From Bacteroidota bacterium (GTDB lineage: Bacteria > Bacteroidota > Ignavibacteria > SZUA-365 > JAADGX01): DNA of 6,045 bases. Under the pieces are notes generated by a model. That model saw only the letters and a list, made by a program, of their open reading frames with translations, was not told the DNA's origin and ran no database searches. The stretch is taken from the NCBI GenBank assembly GCA_024276335.1, contig JAJRXL010000286.1, positions 1-6,045 on the forward strand, given 5' to 3'. The first letter of the stretch is position 1. Each line of letters begins with the position of its first letter. Of the stretch, positions 1 to 6,016 are shown one piece after another. The position numbers and the translations under genes are program-made.

Positions 1-375
1 CGCCACCACATATTCGCCTTTAATATAGCGAAAATACTCTACTCTTCCAGAAACGGGGATCCTGTTCACGTGCACGTCCAGCGGCGACATGAAGATGCTG
101 ACCTGCAACGCCTTCCCTCCCAGGTACTCCGGTTCATCCACTTCCTTGATGAGAACGATCTTCCCGTCCGCCGGGGCGATGATACCCCCGTTAACTTCCG
201 GGGTTTTGCGGTCCGGGTCGCGGAAGAAATTCAAGGTGAAAGCCAGCAAGAGCGCCCCGACGATGATCACAGCCCAACGCATAACAAGGTTGGGTATAAA
301 CCATCCCGCGATCATGATCACGACCGCGCCTATGATCAGCGGAATGGCGACATCCGTGCCATACTTTGTCAGCAT
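1..375 (-). CDS. psd: Phosphatidylserine decarboxylase, short type (N-terminal part, cut by window edge)
   Basis: This enzyme decarboxylates phosphatidylserine to phosphatidylethanolamine at the inner membrane. It matures by self-cleavage that creates a pyruvoyl group. The visible 125 residues contain a hydrophobic N-terminal region (about 10-47, probably two membrane segments). Next come the family motifs FFRDPDR (50-56), APADGK (67-72, with the presumed catalytic Asp70) and SIFMSPLDVHVNR (93-105, with the presumed catalytic His102). The C-terminal serine self-cleavage motif lies beyond the left edge and cannot be checked. Short bacterial forms have about 210-220 residues, so roughly 60% is present. 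The ATG at 375-373 is the only reasonable start, because the purC stop codon (390-388) lies in the same frame just upstream. No Shine-Dalgarno is visible. The 12-base gap to purC indicates co-transcription. The family call is secure; an archaetidylserine-type substrate cannot be excluded. Confidence 0.93.
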   Translation of the reverse strand, partial: MLTKYGTDVAIPLIIGAVVIMIAGWFIPNLVMRWAVIIVGALLLAFTLNFFRDPDRKTPEVNGGIIAPADGKIVLIKEVDEPEYLGGKALQVSIFMSPLDVHVNRIPVSGRVEYFRYIKGEYVVA

Positions 376-387
376 ATCTGAAATCGT

Positions 388-1110
388 TCAGGAGACAAGT
401 CGTGAATGCAAGCGTTCGTATTCTTCGCGGTAGTCTCCTACCCCCAGGCGGTACCTCGAGCTGTCGAACAACTCCTTGCTTTCCGCATCGATCAGGCGGC
501 AGGAATCGGGCGTGATATCGTTTCCCAGGATGATTTCATCGCCGGCGCGGCCGAATTCCATCCAAATGTCCGCCAGCAGGAGACGGCGGCGCTCGGCAAA
601 GGAGCGCAAAACCGCGTTGGTCTTCGTTCCGAGGCGGACCGCCGCCCGAACCTCGTCCGGCGTGGCCAGGCCGAGCGCGAACACGTGCGACTCCGCCACC
701 ATGGGATTGCCGAGCTGACCGTTCTTGTAATACATCTCGATGATGGGAAAGTCGAGTTCCCTTCCCTCGCTCATCCCATAACGCTGGCAAATCGAGCCGG
801 CCGCGATGTTGCGGATGACGATGCCGAGGGGAATCATCTCCAGGCGCCTTGCGGCAAACTTGTTGTCGCCCACAACCTGGATGAAGTGATTCGGGATCCG
901 GTAACTATGGAGATAGGAAAAAATGTGCGACGTGATTTCCGTGTTCAGCTTGGCCTTGTCGTAAACATCGGCGTTCTTGTCCTCTTCGGGAAACCGCGCC
1001 TTCGATTCGAGGACAACAACTTCTTCGTCATCGGTTTCAAAGATCTTCTTGCTTCGACCTTCGAAGATAAGTCGCTTGGGTCGGTATAGTTTCTTTGACG
1101 ATTTGCTCAC
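388..1110 (-). CDS. purC: SAICAR synthetase family protein (PurC-like), divergent active site
   Basis: PurC joins aspartate to CAIR using ATP in purine synthesis. This 240-residue protein has the usual length and order of motifs: FEGRSKKIF (16-24, nucleotide loop), IRNIAAGS (99-106), NPMVAESH (135-142), a DxxxEFG segment (181-187) and NDITPDSCRLID (197-208). Several positions usually conserved are changed. The KDDATAFN-type motif after strand two is replaced by SKARFPEEDKNAD (36-48). The Glu of the VEVVVRN motif is replaced (PLGIVIRN, 94-101). The Lys of DFKLEFG is Trp183. The DE of DEISPD reads ND (197-198). It may be an unusual PurC or a paralogue with another acyl-phosphate ligase role. 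The start is GTG (1110-1108): a TAA lies in frame two codons upstream, and no ATG follows until residue 92. There is no evident Shine-Dalgarno. It is the first gene of a pair with psd. Family sure, exact reaction less so. Confidence 0.82.
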   Translation of the reverse strand: MSKSSKKLYRPKRLIFEGRSKKIFETDDEEVVVLESKARFPEEDKNADVYDKAKLNTEITSHIFSYLHSYRIPNHFIQVVGDNKFAARRLEMIPLGIVIRNIAAGSICQRYGMSEGRELDFPIIEMYYKNGQLGNPMVAESHVFALGLATPDEVRAAVRLGTKTNAVLRSFAERRRLLLADIWMEFGRAGDEIILGNDITPDSCRLIDAESKELFDSSRYRLGVGDYREEYERLHSRLVS

Positions 1111-1151
1111 GGGTTACCAGGCTTGATGAAACAAAACTTCAATATGATAGA

Positions 1152-1159
1152 CAAATGTA
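1152..1159 (-). promoter_or_regulatory. Candidate Bacteroidota-type -7 box upstream of purC-psd
   Basis: Read on the minus strand, this is TACATTTG, an exact match to the TAnnTTTG -7 element of Bacteroidota promoters. It would place transcription start roughly 35 bases before the purC GTG, in an AT-rich stretch. No good TTTG-like -33 element is seen at the normal spacing, so the call rests on one half of the promoter and on position. Confidence 0.3.
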
Positions 1160-1162
1160 CAA

Positions 1163-1174
1163 GAAATTTCAACA
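1163..1174 (-). repeat. 12-base motif TGTTGAAATTTC upstream of purC (copy 1)
   Basis: The minus strand reads TGTTGAAATTTC here, pointing toward purC and lying just upstream of the candidate -7 box. The same 12 bases occur on the plus strand at 3169-3180, pointing toward the deacetylase gene. GTAC follows closely in both copies. The core GAAATTTC is an 8-base palindrome. It could be an operator or a chance AT-rich match; no regulator is identified. Confidence 0.25.
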
Positions 1175-1247
1175 GTAAGAGAACCCCCTCCGCCGCATCG
1201 GCGCCCACTTTCATTTCCCGCGCTTTTCAATTTACATCGATGATACC

Positions 1248-1255
1248 TATACTTG
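1248..1255 (+). promoter_or_regulatory. Candidate promoter box for the methyltransferase-lpxB operon
   Basis: TATACTTG is one mismatch from the Bacteroidota -7 consensus TAnnTTTG. Its first six bases (TATACT) are also one mismatch from a sigma-70 -10 box. It lies 41 bases upstream of the ATG at 1297. A weak TTTTCA (1224-1229) sits 18 bases upstream of it as a possible -35 element. It is the best candidate in the plus direction of this divergent intergenic region, but is unsupported beyond the motif. Confidence 0.25.
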
Positions 1256-1296
1256 GAGAATGAATTGACCACGAAGACCATCGACGTTCCCATAGC

Positions 1297-1884
1297 ATGC
1301 CCGACATCCTCCACACTCTCTCCAAGTTCCTCTTCCGAAACCGGAGTTATACCCCGATCCCGTGGCTCATCCTGATGCTGTGGTTTGCCGAGCCTAACCC
1401 GACCGGTATCGTTCTCGGCTTGCTCCTCGTATTCGCGGGCGAAGGGCTCCGCGCATGGGGCGTCTCCTACGCCGGCGTGGAAACCCGCACGACGGGCGAC
1501 GTCGGGGCTTCGAAACTCGTTACGTCGGGACCATTCGCCTTCGTGCGGAACCCGTTGTACCTCGGAAATATCATCATCTACACCGGCCTGGGCGTCATGT
1601 CGTGGGCCTGGTGGCCGTGGCTGCCCCTTGCCGCCGTGCTCTGGTTTCTTGTCCAGTACTACCTGATCGTGAAGGAGGAGGAACGGTTCCTGGAACAGGC
1701 GTTCGACGAGGAGTACCGGCAGTACCGGGAACAGGTGCCGGCGTTCTTTCCTCGCTTTCCACCCTATGATTCTCCACACAAACAAGCCAATGACTGGCGT
1801 GCGGCACTGCGCTCCGAAGCCCGGACCCTCCAGGCCATCGGCGCCGTCAGCCTGATCATCATCGTGATGTACTTCGTTCGCTGA
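1297..1884 (+). CDS. Isoprenylcysteine carboxyl methyltransferase-like membrane protein (ICMT/PEMT superfamily)
   Basis: This 195-residue integral membrane protein probably uses S-adenosylmethionine to methylate a small or lipid-linked acceptor. Hydrophobic segments lie at about 21-30, 36-50, 88-104 and 107-125, with a last one at 178-194. The family signature is clear: SGPFAFVRNPLYLGN (77-91), then KEEERFLEQAFDEEYRQY (126-143) and VPAFFPR (147-153). The Arg-Asn-Pro and paired-Glu motifs form the cofactor site in ICMT-type enzymes. Bacterial members rarely have a proven substrate, so none is named here. A TGA at 1261-1263 closes the frame upstream, and ATG 1297 is the first in-frame ATG after it, without a Shine-Dalgarno. 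Its stop is one base before the lpxB ATG, so the two are almost certainly co-translated, which suggests an envelope-related role. The C-terminal helix after the motif region is an extra beyond the core fold. Confidence 0.85.
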   Translation: MPDILHTLSKFLFRNRSYTPIPWLILMLWFAEPNPTGIVLGLLLVFAGEGLRAWGVSYAGVETRTTGDVGASKLVTSGPFAFVRNPLYLGNIIIYTGLGVMSWAWWPWLPLAAVLWFLVQYYLIVKEEERFLEQAFDEEYRQYREQVPAFFPRFPPYDSPHKQANDWRAALRSEARTLQAIGAVSLIIIVMYFVR

Positions 1885-1885
1885 C

Positions 1886-3049
1886 ATGCCCGATCGCACG
1901 ATCATGATCGTGGCCGGAGAGCAATCCGGCGAAAACTACGGCGCTCTGCTGGCCCGCGCGCTGCGAGAACACGATCCCGGCTTGCGTCTTTTCGGTATCG
2001 GCGGCAACCGCATGCAGGAAGCGGGTGTCGAGATCCTTTTCCACGTGCGCCAGCTGGCCTTCATGGGCTTCGCCGAAGTCCTGCGCCACCTTCCCTTTAT
2101 CCGCAAGGTCATGAACCGTTGCGTCGCTGCGCTCGAAGAATTCCAACCGGATACCGTGGTCCTCATCGACTATCCCGGCTTCAACCTCCGTTTCGCCCGC
2201 CACGCAAAGGCGCGTGGAATCCGCGTCATCTATTACGTCAGTCCCCAGGTATGGGCCTGGGGATCGTCACGGGTGGAAAAGATGAAGGAACTTATTGACC
2301 ACATGATCGTCGTGTTCCCGTTCGAAGAGGAGCTGTACGGGCGGGCGGGAATGCCGGCGACCTTCGTCGGACATCCGATAGTGGAAACACTCGCGGCCGG
2401 CTCCTCCCGCACGGATTTTATGGACTCCCATAAACTTGAAGACCATGCGCTCCTTGCTTTGCTTCCCGGCAGCAGACGACAGGAAATAGCGCGGCACCTC
2501 CCGGTCTTCGCCAAGGCGGCGATGAAACTCAAGGAAATCCACGGATGCACGGTAGCCGTGGCCAGGACATCCGCCGTCCCCCGGGAGCTGTACGACGATG
2601 TCCTCACGAGGTACCCGGGCATCTGTATCGTTGAAGATGATACACACCGGTTACTTGAACACGCGCACGCCGCTATCGTGGCATCGGGCACGGCCACGGT
2701 GGAAACGGCTTTTTACCTGACTCCCATGGTGGTCGCGTACAGGACGAACCTGCTCACGTATCTTATCGGCAAAAGGATCATCAACGTCCGGCACATCGGC
2801 ATGGTGAATATCCTGGCGGAAAAACAGGTGGCTCCCGAGATCATCCAGTATCAGCTTACTGCGGAAAACCTCGTGAATGCAGTCGAACCGTACTTTACCG
2901 ACACCGCGCTTTACAAAGAAACGATCGATGAACTCAAAAAGGTGAGATCTCTCCTCGGAACGCCGGGAGCATCGGGAAAAGCAGCGGAGATTATTCTACA
3001 GAAAGATGCAGGTGATCCCCGTAACCTGCTCCAGAAGAAATCAGGTTAA
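1886..3049 (+). CDS. lpxB: Lipid-A-disaccharide synthase LpxB
   Basis: LpxB condenses UDP-2,3-diacylglucosamine with lipid X to form the beta-1,6-linked lipid A disaccharide at the cytoplasmic face of the inner membrane (GT19 family). The 387 residues match the usual length. Recognisable motifs in order are AGEQSGENYGA (10-20), GIGGNRM (37-43), LIDYPGFN (93-100, with the conserved Asp95), YYVSPQVWAWG (116-126), FPFEEELY (144-151), FVGHP (160-164), LLPGSRRQEI (192-201), SGTATVETA (267-275) and VNILAEKQVAPEIIQ (307-321, holding the conserved Asn308). All core motifs are intact, so it should be active. The ATG at 1886 follows the preceding stop by one base, with no Shine-Dalgarno, pointing to translational coupling. 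The presence of lpxB marks the host as a lipid A-producing Gram-negative. No clear terminator follows it. Confidence 0.97.
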   Translation: MPDRTIMIVAGEQSGENYGALLARALREHDPGLRLFGIGGNRMQEAGVEILFHVRQLAFMGFAEVLRHLPFIRKVMNRCVAALEEFQPDTVVLIDYPGFNLRFARHAKARGIRVIYYVSPQVWAWGSSRVEKMKELIDHMIVVFPFEEELYGRAGMPATFVGHPIVETLAAGSSRTDFMDSHKLEDHALLALLPGSRRQEIARHLPVFAKAAMKLKEIHGCTVAVARTSAVPRELYDDVLTRYPGICIVEDDTHRLLEHAHAAIVASGTATVETAFYLTPMVVAYRTNLLTYLIGKRIINVRHIGMVNILAEKQVAPEIIQYQLTAENLVNAVEPYFTDTALYKETIDELKKVRSLLGTPGASGKAAEIILQKDAGDPRNLLQKKSG

Positions 3050-3168
3050 TCGCGATCCAAAAGAATGCATATGCCGTTCCTCGTCATTGGTTCAGCCCGG
3101 CAATCCATGGTCGTTCATTGCACGATCCCACGGTGATGATTACATTCATCTCATGCTGTTTCGCAGTT

Positions 3169-3180
3169 TGTTGAAATTTC
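3169..3180 (+). repeat. 12-base motif TGTTGAAATTTC upstream of the deacetylase gene (copy 2)
   Basis: This is an exact copy of the 12 bases found at 1163-1174 on the other strand. It is directly followed by GTAC and ends 13 bases before the ATG at 3194. At that distance it would overlap the translation start region rather than a typical promoter, so a role shared with copy 1 is only a possibility. The rest of the 144-base gap (3050-3193) shows no clear promoter, terminator or credible small gene. Confidence 0.25.
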
Positions 3181-3193
3181 GTACCAGCGCACC

Positions 3194-3907
3194 ATGAAGC
3201 TCCTGTACATTTTTCCCCATCCCGACGACGAGTCTTTTGGACCGGCCCGTGCAATCTCGAGGCACGTCCGGCAGGGTTATGAAGTCCACCTCTTGACCTT
3301 GACGCGGGGCGGTGCCACCAGGCAACGTGAAAAGTACGGGTACACCGTGGAAGAGATGGGCGAAGTCCGTTACGCGGAGATGCTCCAAGTCCAAAAGGTT
3401 CTGGACCTGGCCGGGATGACCGTCCTCGACATGCCGGACAGCGGCCTGAAAGAGATGGACCCGCGTGAAATCGAATGGGACATCATCAAGGAAATCGAGA
3501 TCATCCAGCCCCAGATCATCATCACGTACCCCGTGCACGGCATCAGCGGGTTTCACGACCACCTCGTTACACACGCGGTTGTCAAGCGCGTCTTTACCGA
3601 CATGAAAGCGGAAGGTGCCGATTACCTGCGCCGCCTCGCTTTCATCACGCTCAACCTCGATTCCGTCAAGAAGAACACGGGCAAGTTCCGGCTCCATGCT
3701 TCTTCCCCGGAACTCATCGACTGTATCGAAACGGTGAACGAGGACGACATCGAAAGAATGCGGGACGCGTTGAAGTGCTACGTTACCTACCAGGACATCA
3801 TCAAGGAAAGTGGGGTGCTCAAATCCGCGGGGAACAAAGTTTACTACGAGTTCTTCCAGGAGTTTTTTGCGCCCGCTGTTTCAGACATCGCATTCCAACT
3901 CCCCTGA
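3194..3907 (+). CDS. PIG-L/LmbE family zinc-dependent deacetylase
   Basis: Members of this family remove acetyl groups from N-acetylglucosamine-type sugars on lipids, thiols such as bacillithiol or mycothiol precursors, or secondary metabolites. The protein has 237 residues. The N-terminal motif PHPDDES (8-14) supplies His9 and Asp12 as metal ligands and Asp11 as the likely base. The second metal motif appears as GFHDH (119-123), where most relatives have GHPDH; the final Asp-His is kept, so His123 can complete the zinc site. LTRGG (36-40) and VRYAEM (58-63) are also typical. The start is fixed by the immediate IFPHPDDE sequence and by a TGA in frame at 3134-3136 with no other ATG between. 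There is no signal peptide, so it is probably cytosolic. It follows lpxB after 144 bases and may have its own transcript. The substrate is unknown; a sugar-lipid or thiol precursor is a guess from context. Confidence 0.9.
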   Translation: MKLLYIFPHPDDESFGPARAISRHVRQGYEVHLLTLTRGGATRQREKYGYTVEEMGEVRYAEMLQVQKVLDLAGMTVLDMPDSGLKEMDPREIEWDIIKEIEIIQPQIIITYPVHGISGFHDHLVTHAVVKRVFTDMKAEGADYLRRLAFITLNLDSVKKNTGKFRLHASSPELIDCIETVNEDDIERMRDALKCYVTYQDIIKESGVLKSAGNKVYYEFFQEFFAPAVSDIAFQLP

Positions 3908-3930
3908 TATCAAAAACAACCACGCAACTT

Positions 3931-3973
3931 TACCGACTCCGTAGCCGGTAGTTTAGGGGAATCTTCTTATTCC
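3931..3973. terminator. Candidate convergent terminator region (two small hairpins)
   Basis: Between the convergent deacetylase and receiver genes lie two short inverted repeats. The first is TACCG...CGGTA (3931-3950), with an inner CT/AG pair and a CCGT loop. The second is GGAAT-CTTCTT-ATTCC (3958-3973). Neither is followed by a strong T run on either strand, so they would be weak or factor-assisted terminators. The position between convergent genes is the main support. Confidence 0.35.
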
Positions 3974-3980
3974 GGGAAAC

Positions 3981-4400
3981 TCAGGTCGCGGGAGAAAGCA
4001 GCTCGTTCATCAACCTCTTCAGTTCTTCCAACTGAAAAGGTTTTGACAGGTACGCGTTGCACCCGGCTTCGAGGCTGCGCTTCTTATCTTCGGGAAACGC
4101 GTGCGCCGTAAGAGCAATAATCGGAATCTGGGCGAAGCGCTCGTCCGCCCGGACTTTACGCGTCAGGTCCAATCCATCCTCGTCGCCCCGTAAAGAAAGG
4201 TCCATCAATATGAGGTCGAAATTGTATCGTTCGATCAAATGCCAGGCGGTGGTGGTGTTATCTGCGGTCATGATGCCGTATTCCTTGGACAGCACGACAT
4301 CCATGTACTGTTGCGTCTGGTCGTCGTCTTCCACGACCAGCACCATCTTGCCCTCGACATGAACGGGTTCGGGCGGCTCCTCGAGCGAGGTTACCTGCAC
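3981..4400 (-). CDS. Single-domain response regulator (CheY-like receiver)
   Basis: This 139-residue protein is one receiver domain with no output domain. It should accept phosphate from the adjacent kinase and act through protein contacts. Key residues are present: the acidic pocket VVEDDD (22-27), phospho-acceptor Asp67 in LILMDLSLRG (63-72), Thr98 in ALTAHA (96-101) and Lys120 in SKPF (119-122). The start is uncertain. GTG at 4400-4398 is the longest option. The ATG at 4346-4344 (residue 19) sits just before the fold, has a GAGG about five bases upstream, and may be the real start. Residues 1-18 are rich in Glu and Pro and resemble a linker of a hybrid kinase. The frame is continuous with the kinase gene, broken only by TAA at 4421-4419, so the two may have been one protein. 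Confidence 0.9.
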   Translation of the reverse strand: MQVTSLEEPPEPVHVEGKMVLVVEDDDQTQQYMDVVLSKEYGIMTADNTTTAWHLIERYNFDLILMDLSLRGDEDGLDLTRKVRADERFAQIPIIALTAHAFPEDKKRSLEAGCNAYLSKPFQLEELKRLMNELLSPAT

Positions 4401-4418
4401 GTGACGGTCTTCATCATC

Positions 4419-5663
4419 TTAGGACTCGACCTTTTCGGCCAGGAACTGCATGGTGAACGTAGTGCCCTTCCCCTTGCGGCTTTTCACGGTCACCATGCCG
4501 TTGTTCATTTCCACGTAGCGCTTCGTAAGCGCCAGGCCCAGGCCCAGGCCTTCAAAGGGACGCGTGTACCCGGTCACTTCCTGTGAAAAGGTGCTGAAAA
4601 CTTTCGGAAGGTACTCGGCCGAAATACCGATGCCCGTGTCCGTGATGTCGATACAGATGCGCTGGTCTTCCTTGTACACCGTGACCTTGACACCGCCTTC
4701 GTGGGTAAACTTGATGGCATTGTCCATCAGGTTGGTGAGGGCCTGGTCGAAACAGTACGGATCGACGTTGATGACAGCGCTCGGCAGCTCCGATTCAAAT
4801 CCCAGCGTGAGGTTCTTGACGTCTGCAAGGGGACGCATGTCGTTGACGAAACGCTGGATCCTGGAGTTTACTTCGATCAGTTCCGGGCGCAGTTCAAAAG
4901 TGCCGACCTGGATGCTGGAGATGTTCAAGATGTGCTCCACCGTCCGCATCAAGCGATCGCCGCCCGCCTTGATACTTTCGAAGAAAATTTCCTCGTCGTC
5001 GGCAATGCGGTCTTCGAACTCGCTCCTGATCAAGTTGCTGTACCCCATGATGACGTTGAGCGGCGTCCGGATCTCGTGCGAAATGTTCGCGATGAACGCA
5101 TCCTTCAACTTGTCGGACTGTTCCGCCCTTTCCTTGGCAGCAATCAACGCCGCTTCCGTTTTCTTGCGTTCGGTGATATCGATGGCAACGATCTGGACGG
5201 CTTCTTTCCCGTCATAGATAATTGGTATCGCCGTGACTTCCGCATTAATAATCTGACCATCCCGGCGCACCATTTTTTCCTCGATGAACGTGAACTCTTT
5301 CTTCTCTTCCAACACCAGGCGCAAACGTTCCTGCGCCTCTTCCACGTAATTAGGATGGTTGAATTGCGACAGCGGCTGCTCCAGCAATTCCTCGGGACTG
5401 ATTGCCGCGAGCAGGCGCGTCCACGCGTCGTTCACGTAAACGAAATAACCGTTGATGATAACGGCCATGGGAATCGGCGAGAACTTGACCAGCCGGCGGT
5501 AGCGCTGTTCGCTCTCGGTGAGCTTCTCCAGGTTGCGTTGCTGGATGGTGAGAATTTTCCGTTGCTGGAGGAAGAAGATAAAGAAAATTCCCACAACAAG
5601 GATGAGCAGGACGATGGTGACGCTAATTATCGCCAGCCATATTTCTGAAGACGGTATTGGCAT
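4419..5663 (-). CDS. Membrane-bound PAS-domain sensor histidine kinase
   Basis: This protein autophosphorylates on histidine in response to a signal and passes phosphate to a receiver, here probably the next gene's product. Its 414 residues comprise one membrane helix (about 8-32) with almost nothing outside, a short coiled linker (33-52) and a PAS domain with its PAC tail (about 53-166, ending VAIDITERKK). The HisKA domain has FIANISHEIRTPLN (190-203, phospho-acceptor His196). The HATPase_c domain has the N box NLMDNAIKFT (311-320), G1 box DTGIGIS (342-348), F box FSTFSQ (356-361) and G2 box GLGLGLAL (372-379). All catalytic boxes are intact. It starts at ATG 5663, inside the end of the upstream membrane-protein gene, without a Shine-Dalgarno, implying translational coupling. 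The TAA stop is in frame with the receiver that follows. The signal is unknown; sensing may depend on the PAS domain or on the neighbouring membrane protein. Confidence 0.95.
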   Translation of the reverse strand: MPIPSSEIWLAIISVTIVLLILVVGIFFIFFLQQRKILTIQQRNLEKLTESEQRYRRLVKFSPIPMAVIINGYFVYVNDAWTRLLAAISPEELLEQPLSQFNHPNYVEEAQERLRLVLEEKKEFTFIEEKMVRRDGQIINAEVTAIPIIYDGKEAVQIVAIDITERKKTEAALIAAKERAEQSDKLKDAFIANISHEIRTPLNVIMGYSNLIRSEFEDRIADDEEIFFESIKAGGDRLMRTVEHILNISSIQVGTFELRPELIEVNSRIQRFVNDMRPLADVKNLTLGFESELPSAVINVDPYCFDQALTNLMDNAIKFTHEGGVKVTVYKEDQRICIDITDTGIGISAEYLPKVFSTFSQEVTGYTRPFEGLGLGLALTKRYVEMNNGMVTVKSRKGKGTTFTMQFLAEKVES

Positions 5664-6016
5664 ATGAAAGCTACAACATACAGAAGATAAGCAATTGCAT
5701 TCAAAGACGCATGAAAAAGAATCCAGGCGATACTTGCAATTGTTTTTTCACTTAAAATAAAACTTCCTAAAGAAAAAACAATCAGATTTCCTGCAAAGTA
5801 TAGCAATACAGCTGCAGTCACCCAGAATTTCGGATTTCGGAAAATCGAGTAGTTGATATCCTTGTTCAAATCGTAAAGCTGGTACATCGCGATCGATACG
5901 AGCAGAACACTCTCAACAGTAACAACAAAACTGTCAAATTCATACAAACTATGGATGAAAACCTTGTCAATTAACCAAACAATGAAAAAAGTAGGAATGC
6001 TCCACTTTATTATCAT
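5627..6016 (-). CDS. Small four-helix integral membrane protein, possible sensor partner of the kinase
   Basis: I do not recognise a named family. The 129 residues contain about four membrane helices (roughly 5-22, 29-47, 65-84 and 95-118) and a short basic tail (YRLQKYGWR). The pattern FWVTAAVLLYFAGNL followed by WILFHASLNAIAYLLY resembles, from memory, multi-helix membrane modules found before or within Bacteroidota histidine kinases; this is an impression, not a match. The gene overlaps the kinase start by 37 bases (5627-5663), so the products are probably made together. Base composition is unusual: 107 of 300 bases in 5701-6000 are G or C (36%), against 57-68% in sampled lines of lpxB and the kinase. 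The ATG at 6016 has AGG directly before it. The frame stays open to the right edge, however, so the gene may start beyond the window and this could be its C-terminal part. Confidence 0.72.
   Translation of the reverse strand: MIIKWSIPTFFIVWLIDKVFIHSLYEFDSFVVTVESVLLVSIAMYQLYDLNKDINYSIFRNPKFWVTAAVLLYFAGNLIVFSLGSFILSEKTIASIAWILFHASLNAIAYLLYVVAFICQYRLQKYGWR

Noticed and set aside
406..1089. Long plus-strand open frame opposite purC
   Set aside because: It is antisense to a clear purC homologue, and its translation shows no recognisable motif. It is an open frame typical of high-GC coding DNA.
1114..1905. A 263-codon minus-strand open frame spanning the methyltransferase and the divergent promoter region
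   Set aside because: It is antisense to a convincing membrane methyltransferase and runs through the AT-rich intergenic DNA. It has no family features.
3065..3136. Small 23-codon open frame in the gap after lpxB
   Set aside because: It has no ribosome binding site and no recognisable peptide features, and its length is expected by chance.
3153..3197. A 14-codon open frame ending in an ATGA overlap with the deacetylase start, as a possible leader peptide
   Set aside because: It has no Shine-Dalgarno, no regulatory codon run and no paired hairpins that would suggest attenuation. The overlap is easily a coincidence.
4531..4550. Short tandem AGGCCC-type repeat
   Set aside because: It encodes the GLGLGL of the kinase G2 box, so the repeat follows from the protein sequence.
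4701..5648. A 315-codon plus-strand open frame opposite the histidine kinase
   Set aside because: The kinase on the minus strand has every expected domain box. The plus-strand product has low-complexity Arg/Asp-rich sequence without motifs.
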